Positions 28,100 through 36,114 of a stretch of DNA of 64,000 bases are shown in pieces. This DNA comes from Flavobacterium psychrophilum (GTDB lineage Bacteria; Bacteroidota; Bacteroidia; Flavobacteriales; Flavobacteriaceae), in NCBI GenBank assembly GCA_945879625.1, contig CAMCVA010000003.1, forward strand, positions 1-64,000, given 5' to 3'. The notes below the pieces were generated by a model. It saw only the letters and a program-made list of their open reading frames with translations. It was not told the origin of the DNA and did no database searches. The translations under genes were made by a program, and so were the position numbers. Within the stretch, counting starts at the first letter, position 1; the number at the start of each line of letters is the position of its first letter.

Positions 28100-29926
28100 G
28101 CTGGGTTTACCAATTTCATAGCTGGGCAAACCAAAATCGGTGCTTTTGAAGGTGTTGGTTTTAAACACCTCATTCGAATCAAATGGCGTATCCGGATAAT
28201 ACGAAAACGAAAACTGAAAGGAGCTAAACGCCAAATAATCGTTGGTCACAATCAAGCCAATGCCAATGTGCTGATACAATTTGTTGTTAATAAAACCTTG
28301 TTTTTCGTTTCCCAAAATCCCCAACGTATACCCCAAATAGGGATTCATTCTAAAACCATAGACGTTCCAGGGCGAATACCCTTGGGTTTGCATGGCTAAT
28401 CTAATTTTTTTGGTACCAATTAAATTGTAGGATTCAAAGCCTTGAATACCGTTTTCACCATTCAGGTTCAGGCGGTCATAAAGGGTGTTTAGTCGATCAT
28501 TGCCCACTACCAATTGCGGTTTGATAAATTGTCTAAACTTCCAGCGACCATTGCCCATTAAGGGTGTAAAATAGGTGGCACTCACCTTAAAGGTAGAACG
28601 CTCCTGCTTGCCTTGATAAAAAAAAGAACCGTATTCTATATCGGCACCAAAATAGCCAGCATGAAAATACTTTCCTATCGCTATGCGCGTGCCCAAATAG
28701 TTGTTCCAACGCGCATTTTTCAATTCGTAGCCGCCGGTAATATTGAACACAAAACCCGAAGCAACATCTTCTTGGATATTAAAATTCAACACATTAACAT
28801 CTTCGGTATATTTTCGGGTAGAAATTCCCATGCTCAGTAAATACATTTTTTGATCGGAATAATACTGCAAAGGATCAAACTGATTGGGAAGTAATTTCAT
28901 GTAGCGGCGTTGCATTATTCGCGCGCTGCTAATAAAATTGGTGGCCCGCTGATCTTGCTCGTTTCCGTTCATAATTTTGAACGAATGACCCAACCAAACA
29001 TCCCGTGTAGAAAAGGTATAAAATTCAAATTCATTTACGGGCAAGGGAGAATAAATGTATTGTTTTTTTAGCTCCTGATCTACGTAAAATCCGCCTGCCC
29101 ATTTGGTGTAGGGAGAGAAAAACGTGCGTTCTACGTTGAGAAATTTTCGGTAACTACCATCTACATCCACATCATAATTCAGCTCCGTTTTGATGTAGGT
29201 GTGAAAGAAATTGGGGAAGGTATAATTGGCACTGTAGGCCGTTTTGTTGTAAAAAATACTCTTTTTTACGGTAGCGCTCAATTCGTGGCCAGTTCCTATA
29301 AAATTGCGTTCGGATAATCGGAAGCGAGAGGTGTTGGCATTGGTATTAAAATCGGGCACCAAACTCCAGGAATCAAGTACCTTAATGTATACATCGACCG
29401 AATCAGAAGTAGCGCTTACCGGTTTGGGCGTAACCAACACTCGACGAATATAGCGCTGAGCACGCAGCAAACGTTTGGTTTCGATGAGCATCAACGTATC
29501 TAATGGTTTATTTTTCTTAATGAGCAACAAATTGCGAATAGTGAAATTTTGCGTTTTGTTGTGCAAAGCATTTCCCAATTTGTACCCAAATTTATCTTCC
29601 TTGTTTACCGTGTCCAATTCGCTGTAGCCAAATGGATCGTAGGTGGTAATGTCAATGTTTCTGATAATTTTATTGTGGCAATAGCCGTACCTGTTTTTGG
29701 GCGGTGCTACTGCTGCGGTTGTTGCTTTGGGCGTGGTGAGCGGATCAAAAATTGCCTTTTTGACGAGTCGCGCCAATTTGCTTCGTTCGGAATAATTCGA
29801 AATATTTTTGTACAGTTTGGTGTCTTCTATTTTCTTGGGCGTATTCACAGAATCTTGCTGCGCATAACTACTCCAATAGCCGGTTTGCAGCAAGATCACG
29901 AGTAGTATGTACCGAAGTTTTAGCAT
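28082..29926 (-). CDS. Omp85/BamA-like outer-membrane protein
   Basis: This 614-residue protein has a signal peptide (MLKLRYILLVILLQTGYW, cleavage near YAQ), a conserved tract with NKIIRNIDITTYDPFGYS, and a POTRA-like section (about 100-195) with LLIKKNKPLDTLMLIETKRL. From about residue 205 there is a 16-strand-like barrel. It resembles BamA/TamA relatives of unknown role found in flavobacteria. It ends KPSLVPYE, without the usual terminal aromatic. A TTG four codons upstream is in frame, but the ATG at 29926 is preferred because the signal peptide starts there. It lies 20 bases after the DUF1801 gene on the same strand. Confidence 0.7.
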   Translation of the reverse strand: MLKLRYILLVILLQTGYWSSYAQQDSVNTPKKIEDTKLYKNISNYSERSKLARLVKKAIFDPLTTPKATTAAVAPPKNRYGYCHNKIIRNIDITTYDPFGYSELDTVNKEDKFGYKLGNALHNKTQNFTIRNLLLIKKNKPLDTLMLIETKRLLRAQRYIRRVLVTPKPVSATSDSVDVYIKVLDSWSLVPDFNTNANTSRFRLSERNFIGTGHELSATVKKSIFYNKTAYSANYTFPNFFHTYIKTELNYDVDVDGSYRKFLNVERTFFSPYTKWAGGFYVDQELKKQYIYSPLPVNEFEFYTFSTRDVWLGHSFKIMNGNEQDQRATNFISSARIMQRRYMKLLPNQFDPLQYYSDQKMYLLSMGISTRKYTEDVNVLNFNIQEDVASGFVFNITGGYELKNARWNNYLGTRIAIGKYFHAGYFGADIEYGSFFYQGKQERSTFKVSATYFTPLMGNGRWKFRQFIKPQLVVGNDRLNTLYDRLNLNGENGIQGFESYNLIGTKKIRLAMQTQGYSPWNVYGFRMNPYLGYTLGILGNEKQGFINNKLYQHIGIGLIVTNDYLAFSSFQFSFSYYPDTPFDSNEVFKTNTFKSTDFGLPSYEIGKPSLVPYE

Positions 29927-29946
29927 GACGTCAACCAACTAAGTTG

Positions 29947-30411
29947 TTATTTTTTTGATTTCACAAAGGCGTTTTCGTAACACGAAATCCATTGCTCCAA
30001 AGACATTTTGGTTGCCAATTTTCCAATTAATTCAAAGGGAATGTCATCCATTTTCTTAAACCGTACACAACTTTTGCCCATGTCTAATTTGCTACTCCCC
30101 GTTTTGGCGTATTCAGTGGTAAACCAATCCATAATCGATTGATCGGCATACATGCCCATGTGGTACAAGGCAATGAAGTTTTTTTGGGAAGCAATGTTCA
30201 AAAAAGGCAAAGGCAATTTGGCATTGCAATGATACCCTTTTGGGTACAAACTGTGCGGCACCACATACCCAATCATGCCATAGGACATTTCTTCCTGAAA
30301 ACCGGCTGGTAAATGTTGGCTAATTTGCTCCCGCAAGCGCTGTATAGCCGTTTTTCTATCGGCTGGCAATTCGGCCATATAGGCCTCAACGGTAGTTTCT
30401 TTGGATTGCAT
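29947..30411 (-). CDS. DUF1801-family protein
   Basis: This 154-residue cytoplasmic protein matches the DUF1801 (YdhG/YobT-like) fold. The N-terminal YMAELPADRKTAIQRLREQI is followed by EEMSYGMIGYVVP and NFIALYHMGMY, then CVRFKKMDDIPFELIGKLA near the end. The biochemical function is unknown; some relatives bind small ligands or iron. Start and length are ordinary for the family. Confidence 0.8.
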   Translation of the reverse strand: MQSKETTVEAYMAELPADRKTAIQRLREQISQHLPAGFQEEMSYGMIGYVVPHSLYPKGYHCNAKLPLPFLNIASQKNFIALYHMGMYADQSIMDWFTTEYAKTGSSKLDMGKSCVRFKKMDDIPFELIGKLATKMSLEQWISCYENAFVKSKK

Positions 30412-30510
30412 AACAAAAAATTTGTGGTAAAAATAAGGCTAAAATACTTGCATATACTTTTGAATTAAGCTAAAATAAGTACTTTAGTAGCTGAATCAAA
30501 TTTATTTAGC

Positions 30511-31524
30511 GTGCGAACTACACTTTACCTCTTTCTGCTCATCAGCCTTGTTTTTACTGCCCAAGGACAAAAAATCAAAAACCAGAAAAAATCACTTATT
30601 CCTTATCTGAATTCAATTACGGCCAAGGACCTAAAAACCCATTTATTGGTGGTGGCATCTGATGAAATGGAGGGCCGAGAAACAGGCAGTGCCGGACAAA
30701 AAAAGGCAGGAAATTACTTGATTGCACACTATCAAAACAATACTATTCCCTTTCCAACGGGTGCAGAATCCTATTATCAGCCTGTTCCTGCCAGCTTTTT
30801 GAATGCCAAACGAAACGAGAATTTACCCGATTCGGAGAACATTTGGGCGTTCATTAAAGGATCAGAAAAACCAGATGAAATTGTGGTGATTTCGGCCCAT
30901 TATGACCATGTGGGTGTAAAGAATGGCGAAGTATACAACGGCGCCGACGACGACGGTTCTGGAACGGTCGCTTTATTAGAAATTGCCCAAGCCTTTCAAC
31001 TGGCTCAAGCTGCCGGCCAAGGTCCTAAGCGCTCGATCTTGATTTTGCACGTGACCGGCGAAGAACACGGCTTGCACGGTTCGCGCTATTATTCAGAAAA
31101 TCCTTTGTTTCCATTAGCCAATACCGTTGCCGATGTGAACATCGACATGATTGGTCGTCGCGACGAAAAACACGCCAATTCCAACGACTATATTTATTTG
31201 ATTGGCTCCGATTACCTCTCTTCTGATTTACATGCCATTTGCGAAAAAGCCAATGCCGATTATGTGCACACCAACATCGATTACACCTTTAACGACAAAA
31301 ACGATCCGAACCGCTTTTACTACCGCTCCGATCATTACAATTTTGCCAAACACAACATTCCCTCGGTATTTTTATTTAATGGTGTTCACGCCGATTACCA
31401 CCAAGCCTCAGACGAAGTAGATAAAATTGAATTTGACGCCCTCACCAAACGCACCCAATTGGCCTTTGCTATTGCTTGGGAAATTGCAAATCGGGAGGAG
31501 AAGTTGAAGGTGGATAAGATTTGA
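30511..31524 (+). CDS. M28-family zinc aminopeptidase, exported
   Basis: This 337-residue protein begins with a signal peptide from a GTG start (MRTTLYLFLLISLVFTAQG). It has the di-zinc motifs of M28 peptidases: H130 in VISAHYDHVG, the NGADDDGSG segment (144-151), the catalytic/zinc pair in VTGEEHG (E184, E185), DMIGR, and a final zinc histidine in FNGVHADYH. It probably cleaves peptides in the periplasm or outside the cell. A near-consensus promoter, TTG (30460-30462), 17 bases, TACTTTAG (30480-30487), precedes it. A seven-base-period repeat array begins exactly at its stop codon. Confidence 0.9.
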   Translation: MRTTLYLFLLISLVFTAQGQKIKNQKKSLIPYLNSITAKDLKTHLLVVASDEMEGRETGSAGQKKAGNYLIAHYQNNTIPFPTGAESYYQPVPASFLNAKRNENLPDSENIWAFIKGSEKPDEIVVISAHYDHVGVKNGEVYNGADDDGSGTVALLEIAQAFQLAQAAGQGPKRSILILHVTGEEHGLHGSRYYSENPLFPLANTVADVNIDMIGRRDEKHANSNDYIYLIGSDYLSSDLHAICEKANADYVHTNIDYTFNDKNDPNRFYYRSDHYNFAKHNIPSVFLFNGVHADYHQASDEVDKIEFDALTKRTQLAFAIAWEIANREEKLKVDKI

Positions 31525-31715
31525 TTAACGAATAACGATTTTTGATTGTTGATTTTTGATTTGGTTTTCTTAGAACCGTCTCTTATCTTTCATCTGTTAG
31601 TGGGTTGTCTGGAATTGTTGTCGGTTGTCGGTTGTCGGTTAAAATGAATTTCTAAGAACCGTCTCTCATCCAGAAAATCTGTGTATTCGTGGCTAAAAGC
31701 TGAAAGCTGAAAGCT
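31521..31715 (+). repeat. Mosaic of heptanucleotide arrays after the M28 gene
   Basis: Three arrays with period seven lie side by side. 31521-31562 holds six heptads of the TTGATTT type, the first containing the TGA stop codon of the peptidase gene. 31616-31640 holds GTTGTCG three times. 31696-31715 holds AAAGCTG twice plus AAAGCT. A 16-base direct repeat, AGAACCGTCTCTNATC, lies at 31572 and 31655. The 13-mer ATTCGTGGCTAAA at 31685 recurs at 58980, again directly before AGCT-type heptads. No open frame is supported here. Confidence 0.8.
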
Positions 31716-31727
31716 ATCTACTAAAAC

Positions 31728-31757
31728 AAAAAAAGCCCCAAGAAAACTTGGAGCTTT
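31728..31757 (-). terminator. Rho-independent terminator after tRNA-His
   Basis: On the minus strand AAAGCTCCAAG, loop TTTT, CTTGGGGCTTT form an eleven-pair stem with one G-U pair and a seven-base T run, 11 bases after the tRNA gene. Confidence 0.88.
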
Positions 31758-31767
31758 TGAAAAATTG

Positions 31768-31842
31768 GGTGGCTGACCGGGCTCGAACCGGCGACCCGCG
31801 GCACCACAAACCACTACTCTAACCAACTGAGCTACAACCACC
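31768..31842 (-). tRNA. tRNA-His (anticodon GTG)
   Basis: The minus strand folds as a cloverleaf: extra 5' G at 31842, acceptor GTGGTTG pairing with CAGCCAC, D arm GCTC/GAGT, anticodon stem GTGGT/GCCGC around the loop TTGTGGT, and T arm GCCGG/CCGGT with TTCGAGC. The extra G opposite discriminator C is the hallmark of tRNA-His. The full CCA end is not encoded. It has a perfect promoter and its own terminator, so it is transcribed alone. Confidence 0.95.
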
Positions 31843-31855
31843 ATTTTTACGAGCG

Positions 31856-31887
31856 CAAATGTATTGTAAAACTTTTACGTAAACAAA
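31856..31887 (-). promoter_or_regulatory. Promoter of tRNA-His
   Basis: On the minus strand TTTG, 20 bases, TACATTTG match the Bacteroidetes consensus exactly. The -7 box ends 13 bases before the first tRNA base, leaving a leader of about seven or eight bases to be removed by RNase P. Confidence 0.85.
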
Positions 31888-31903
31888 GAAAAAACCAATA
31901 TTT

Positions 31904-32620
31904 TTACTTCAAATCGGCTAAACTATTGACGGCCAAACACCTCTCTACCGTAAAGCCTTCGGCGTGCTCAACGCCTATCAATCGGCCTAAATCGCGTGCT
32001 CGGTAGGTAATGCTGTCACTAAAATTTACCGACGAGATGGGCGTTTCTGGTTCATCGGCATTGGGATTGAAAAATTGGGATGCATAGGCCTGTACAGCAT
32101 TCAATTTATGTGTCATAAATCCACTAATGTCTACTGCAAAATGGGGTTCTATATTTACCCATTGAATGTAATGATACACCCGTTTGGGTCGCCAAGCTTT
32201 TTGGGCTTGTCCGTCGTATTTGGTTTCTATTTTGGTTAAACCCGACAAAAAACAAGCATCCGAAACCAATTGACTGCCCTTTCCGTGATCAATGTGGCGG
32301 TCTTTGATGGCATTGCACAACACTACCTCCGGTTGGTATTTGCGAATCATCTTGATAATTTCAAGCTGATGGGCTTCATCATTCAGGAAAAAACCGTCGC
32401 GAAAATTCAAATTCTCCCGCAATTCAATACCCAAGGCTTCGGCACCTTTTTGGGCCTCGGCATCCCGAATAGGCACCGAACCACGCGTTCCCAATTCACC
32501 GCGGGTGAGATCAATAATGGCAACTTTTTTTCCTAAGGAAACTTCTTTGGCCAAGGTTCCACCACAACCCAATTCGACATCGTCGGGATGTGCACCAAAG
32601 GCGAGTATATCTACTTTCAT
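31904..32620 (-). CDS. bshB1: Bacillithiol biosynthesis deacetylase BshB1
   Basis: This 238-residue zinc hydrolase removes the acetyl group from N-acetylglucosaminyl-malate, the second step of bacillithiol synthesis. The LmbE/PIG-L-type motif AHPDDVELGCGG (H11, D13, D14) and the later DRHIDHGKG histidines give the zinc site. DLTRGELGTRG and FMTHKLNAVQAYASQF are BshB1 features. A second ATG one codon upstream (32623) is equally possible. It is last in a thioesterase-menF-bshB1 unit, about ten bases after menF. bshA and bshC are not in the window. Confidence 0.93.
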   Translation of the reverse strand: MKVDILAFGAHPDDVELGCGGTLAKEVSLGKKVAIIDLTRGELGTRGSVPIRDAEAQKGAEALGIELRENLNFRDGFFLNDEAHQLEIIKMIRKYQPEVVLCNAIKDRHIDHGKGSQLVSDACFLSGLTKIETKYDGQAQKAWRPKRVYHYIQWVNIEPHFAVDISGFMTHKLNAVQAYASQFFNPNADEPETPISSVNFSDSITYRARDLGRLIGVEHAEGFTVERCLAVNSLADLK

Positions 32621-32630
32621 CATAATATAT

Positions 32631-33671
32631 TTAGTACGCGAGTACCTGTTTCATGGTTTGTGATTTGTGGACAGTTTCGGCAAATTCCAAGTCGGGTTGA
32701 CTGTCTTTGGTGATGCCGCAGCCCATATAAATAGTTGCTTGATTATTGGCCAATTTCATGCAACGCAAATTAACGAATAAATCGACTTGGTTATTCGGTT
32801 GAATTTCACCCATAAAGCCACTGTAATATTCTCGGTCATAGCCTTCTTCTTGCCCAATAAATTGCAAGGCATCATCTTTGGGCATACCACAAACAGCGGG
32901 GGTTGGGTGTAACGATTGCAATAAATTTTGCAATGAAAAACCAGCATGCAACTGCCCTCTGATTTCGGTTTTAATATGTAATAAAGATCCCGCTTGCTGA
33001 GTAAAAGGGCCATTTAATTTAAGACTTGCACAAAATGGATGAAGCTGATCGACCAAATAATCGGTAACTACTTGCTGTTCTTGTTGTTCTTTTGCTCCCC
33101 AAGTGGGGTTTTCGGTAAATTTTTGGGTGCCCGCTAGGGCCATCGTATGTATGGAATGAGCTTCTATTTTAATCAATTGCTCGGGGCTTGCACCCAACCA
33201 CAAACCGGTTTTCGGGTGAAACCAAGCGTAACAATAAGCGCTAGGATACAAGGAAAACAATCGGTTAATTAGGGCTTTTAGCTCTATAAGTGGCAAAGGC
33301 AAAACTTCTTTTCGCGACAGCACTACTTTTTCAAATTGACCAGTTTGTATGCTCGAAATGGCTTTAGAAACACGTGTTTCAAAATCAACTTTTGAAGCAG
33401 CAGCAAACGAACTGTCAACCGAAAATAAAGGTGCCGGTGTTGCTTCAAATTCTGCTTGAAGTACTTGGGCTGCCTGCGCCGGAATGCAATAATTGGATGT
33501 TCCATCAAAAGCGGCATATACAAAACCCGCCTCTTGAAAATCAGCGGTGGTATATGGGGTAGCATCCACTTGCAAATAGGCTTTTACCTTATTTTTATGC
33601 GGTTTGCGAAACACCACAAACGGCAACTGCTGCTCGTAATGCTGCGCTACTTGATCTAAAAGTGCCTTCAT
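32631..33671 (-). CDS. menF: Isochorismate synthase
   Basis: This 346-residue chorismate-using enzyme makes isochorismate, probably for menaquinone, the main respiratory quinone of this group. It has the family core: KVVLSRKEV, WLGASPEQLIK, MALAGTQK, HPTPAVCGMPKDDA, YDREYYSGFMGEI and GCGITKDSQPDLEFAET. The N-terminal 90 residues are shorter and less conserved than in the E. coli enzymes. A siderophore role (EntC) cannot be excluded, but no siderophore genes are nearby. It starts one base after the thioesterase stop. Confidence 0.88.
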   Translation of the reverse strand: MKALLDQVAQHYEQQLPFVVFRKPHKNKVKAYLQVDATPYTTADFQEAGFVYAAFDGTSNYCIPAQAAQVLQAEFEATPAPLFSVDSSFAAASKVDFETRVSKAISSIQTGQFEKVVLSRKEVLPLPLIELKALINRLFSLYPSAYCYAWFHPKTGLWLGASPEQLIKIEAHSIHTMALAGTQKFTENPTWGAKEQQEQQVVTDYLVDQLHPFCASLKLNGPFTQQAGSLLHIKTEIRGQLHAGFSLQNLLQSLHPTPAVCGMPKDDALQFIGQEEGYDREYYSGFMGEIQPNNQVDLFVNLRCMKLANNQATIYMGCGITKDSQPDLEFAETVHKSQTMKQVLAY

Positions 33672-33672
33672 T

Positions 33673-34098
33673 CTATCCTTTTTTGGGCAAGACCATATTG
33701 GTCAATTTGCAAATGGAAATGAGTTTGCCGGCTTCGTCGGTGATTTTAATTTCCCACAAATGCACCGAACGTCCTTGATGCATGATGCGTGCGGTAGCTG
33801 TAACCATTCCTTCTCGTTTGGCACGCACGTGATTGGCCGAAATTTCTATGCCTCTCACCTCAGATTTTTCTGGATTGACAAACAACATCGAAGCCGCACT
33901 GCCCACGCTTTCGGCCAAAGCCACTGAGGCTCCGCCGTGCAACAATCCCATCGGCTGATGCACACTCGGATTTACCGGCATAGTCGCGGTGAGAAAATCA
34001 GGTCCTGCATCTACATATCGAATATTCAAGGTACCCATGAGTGTTTGGGACGCAAATGAATTGCACCAATCTAAAATCTGTTCTTTGTTAAACTCCAT
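33673..34098 (-). CDS. Hotdog-fold thioesterase (PaaI family)
   Basis: This 141-residue acyl-CoA thioesterase has the PaaI signature: PSVHQPMGLLHGGASVALAE, with a GLLHGG loop and a downstream acidic residue, followed by EISANHVRAKREG and GRSVHLWEIKITDE. Its position directly before menF suggests it hydrolyses 1,4-dihydroxy-2-naphthoyl-CoA in menaquinone synthesis; this is inference from context. A TTG six codons upstream (34116) is in frame but lies at the TAAATTTG promoter box, so the ATG at 34098 is chosen. Confidence 0.85.
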   Translation of the reverse strand: MEFNKEQILDWCNSFASQTLMGTLNIRYVDAGPDFLTATMPVNPSVHQPMGLLHGGASVALAESVGSAASMLFVNPEKSEVRGIEISANHVRAKREGMVTATARIMHQGRSVHLWEIKITDEAGKLISICKLTNMVLPKKG

Positions 34099-34113
34099 GT
34101 ATTGAATTTTGCG

Positions 34114-34121
34114 CAAATTTA
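34114..34121 (-). promoter_or_regulatory. -7 box for the thioesterase-menF-bshB1 unit
   Basis: The minus strand reads TAAATTTG, ending 15 bases before the ATG at 34098. No TTG is present at the usual -33 distance. Confidence 0.45.
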
Positions 34122-34187
34122 GAGTAATTTGTTTAGAGTTTTAAGTTTAATAAAGTACTAATACTGAATTAACCCCAGTTGTTTTTT

Positions 34188-34359
34188 GGTTTCAGGTTTC
34201 AAGTTTCAAGCTTTTATCAATAGTCTAAAATATATTGGTTACCTATTTTGCATTTTTTTAATTATAAAATCTAATTGTACTAATTGTATTGAGTAAAATA
34301 GTATTTAAAATATTTCCCGTATGCGAAAACCTGAAACTAGAAACCTGAAACTTGAAACA
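34188..34359. repeat. Inverted pair of heptanucleotide arrays
   Basis: The left array (34188-34215) reads GGTTTCA, GGTTTCA, AGTTTCA, AGCTTTT. The right array (34325-34359) reads GAAAACC, TGAAACT, AGAAACC, TGAAACT, TGAAACA, the reverse complement type. They enclose 109 bases of AT-rich sequence. The arms could pair over about 24 bases. No coding potential is seen in 34122-34413 apart from the promoter region of the next gene. Confidence 0.75.
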
Positions 34360-34413
34360 CTCTCCCTCTTGTCTTTCTCAATTTAATCCCTATTTTTACC
34401 AAAACATTTTTTC

Positions 34414-35994
34414 ATGCGCAGCGCACTCCTTTTATTTTTCAGTATTGCACTCCTTTCCCTTATTTCTTGTCGCAAGGATTTTGAGACCGTTCCCAGTAAC
34501 GGAACGCTCACGTTTTCTAAAGACACAGTCTATTTAGATACCGTGTTCACCAACATCGGATCGAGTACGTACCGGTTGAAAGTGTATAATAACACTAGTA
34601 ACGACATTACAATTCCAAGTATTCGTATGGGAAAAAGCGATTCCAAATACCGCATGATGGTAGACGGATTGACCGGCCAAGACGAAAATGGAGACGGCAT
34701 TGGCGAAGGAAAATTGTTTACCAACGTCGAGTTGTTGGCCAATGACAGCTTGTTTGTTTTTATAGAAACCACGGTGGATATCGCCCAATATGCGGCCCAA
34801 AATCAAACCCAATTTTTATACACCGACGAAATATTGTTTGACGGCGGATCCAATTTGCAAAAAGTAAATTTGGTCACACTCATTCAAGACGCGATTTTTT
34901 TATATCCCAAAAAATTTACCGACGGCAGCAAAGAATCGCTCTTGTTGGGCCTTGACGAAACGGGCGCCGAAGTGCGCATCAACGGCTTTGAGCTCGACGA
35001 AAACGATCCCATTCACGGCAATGAATTTCTGTTCACCAATCAAAAACCCTACGTGGTCTATGGCTACGCTGGTATTCCCAACAACAAAACACTCACCATT
35101 GAAGCAGGCGCTCGGGTACATTTTCATGCCGAATCGGGTTTGATTGCGCAACCCGGATCAAGTTTGCAAATAAACGGCGCTCCGTCACTTGATCCCGCCA
35201 ATCTGTTGGCCAACGAAGTAGTGTTTGAAGGCGATCGTTTGGAACCCGGATTTGCCGATGTCCCAGGCCAATGGGGCACCATTTGGTTGCGTGCCAGCAG
35301 CAACAGCACCATCAATCACGCCACCATCAAAAATGCGACGGTGGGCTTATTGGTCGAAAATAGTAATTTAGGGCTACACAATTCGCAAATTTACAACCAC
35401 ACCAATGTGGGAATTTTGGGCCGAAACGCCACCATCAACAGCACCAATACGGTAATCAATTATGCTGGGCAAGCCTGTTTGGCAGCCGTGGGCGGAAGTT
35501 ATGATTTTACCCATGCAACCATCAACAACAATTGGAGCAGCATACGCCAATTGGCTGTTTCGCTTAGCAATTACCAAGAAAATAGTGATCAATCGCTAAG
35601 CTTTGCTCCCCTTACCCGCGCCGAATTCAAAAACAGCATTGTCTACAGCCAAAATGCAATTGGTTTATTATTGGACAAAGCGCCTAATAATCCCGAAGTA
35701 GCTTTCGAATCAAATTTTCAGCATTGTTTAATCAAATTCAGAGATGCTGGAACGGTATTATCTACCAACGAAAACTACAACTTCATTCGCTTGGAACAAA
35801 ATGGCAATCTCAAAAATCAAGATCCCAAATTCTTTGATTTGTATACCAATCAGTTAAATATCGATTCCAGTTCGGGCGCCTTTCAAAAAGGAAATTTGTT
35901 GTATTTGATTGGATTTGACATTCGAGGTAACGCACGCAGCACGTCTACAGCTCCCGATTTAGGCGCTTATATCGCCGCCGATTTTCCCGATTAA
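34414..35994 (+). CDS. Beta-helix surface lipoprotein
   Basis: This 526-residue protein has a lipoprotein signal (MRSALLLFFSIALLSLISC, lipid-bearing C19). Residues 25-160 contain an Ig-like tract (TLTFSKDTVYLDTVFTNIGS). From about residue 220 there is a right-handed parallel beta-helix with many short Asn/Thr-rich turns, including SNSTINHATIKNATVGLLVE and TINSTNTVINYAG. Such proteins are usually on the cell surface and may bind polysaccharide. No catalytic residues of a known lyase family are recognised. It ends near DLGAYIAADFPD. Confidence 0.8.
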   Translation: MRSALLLFFSIALLSLISCRKDFETVPSNGTLTFSKDTVYLDTVFTNIGSSTYRLKVYNNTSNDITIPSIRMGKSDSKYRMMVDGLTGQDENGDGIGEGKLFTNVELLANDSLFVFIETTVDIAQYAAQNQTQFLYTDEILFDGGSNLQKVNLVTLIQDAIFLYPKKFTDGSKESLLLGLDETGAEVRINGFELDENDPIHGNEFLFTNQKPYVVYGYAGIPNNKTLTIEAGARVHFHAESGLIAQPGSSLQINGAPSLDPANLLANEVVFEGDRLEPGFADVPGQWGTIWLRASSNSTINHATIKNATVGLLVENSNLGLHNSQIYNHTNVGILGRNATINSTNTVINYAGQACLAAVGGSYDFTHATINNNWSSIRQLAVSLSNYQENSDQSLSFAPLTRAEFKNSIVYSQNAIGLLLDKAPNNPEVAFESNFQHCLIKFRDAGTVLSTNENYNFIRLEQNGNLKNQDPKFFDLYTNQLNIDSSSGAFQKGNLLYLIGFDIRGNARSTSTAPDLGAYIAADFPD

Positions 35995-36020
35995 TTGTTT
36001 ATAACCTTTAATAACTGCCG

Positions 36021-36052
36021 TTTGTGCCTTGCCGAATTTTGAATTAAATTTG
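36021..36052 (+). promoter_or_regulatory. Promoter for purL
   Basis: TTTG (36021-36024), 20 bases, TAAATTTG (36045-36052) match the Bacteroidetes consensus exactly. The leader to purL would be about 55 bases; it shows no structure typical of a purine riboswitch. Confidence 0.78.
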
Positions 36053-36114
36053 CGCACACAACAACTCAATTCTTGGCCTTCTGATAAAAGGACTTCGAAT
36101 CAAAAATCCAACTC

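Noticed and set aside
34188..34359. Insertion sequence or transposon
   Set aside because: No transposase frame in or near it and no target duplication; kept only as a repeat element.
36053..36114. Purine riboswitch before purL
   Set aside because: The leader is about 55 bases and lacks the three-way junction and conserved loops.
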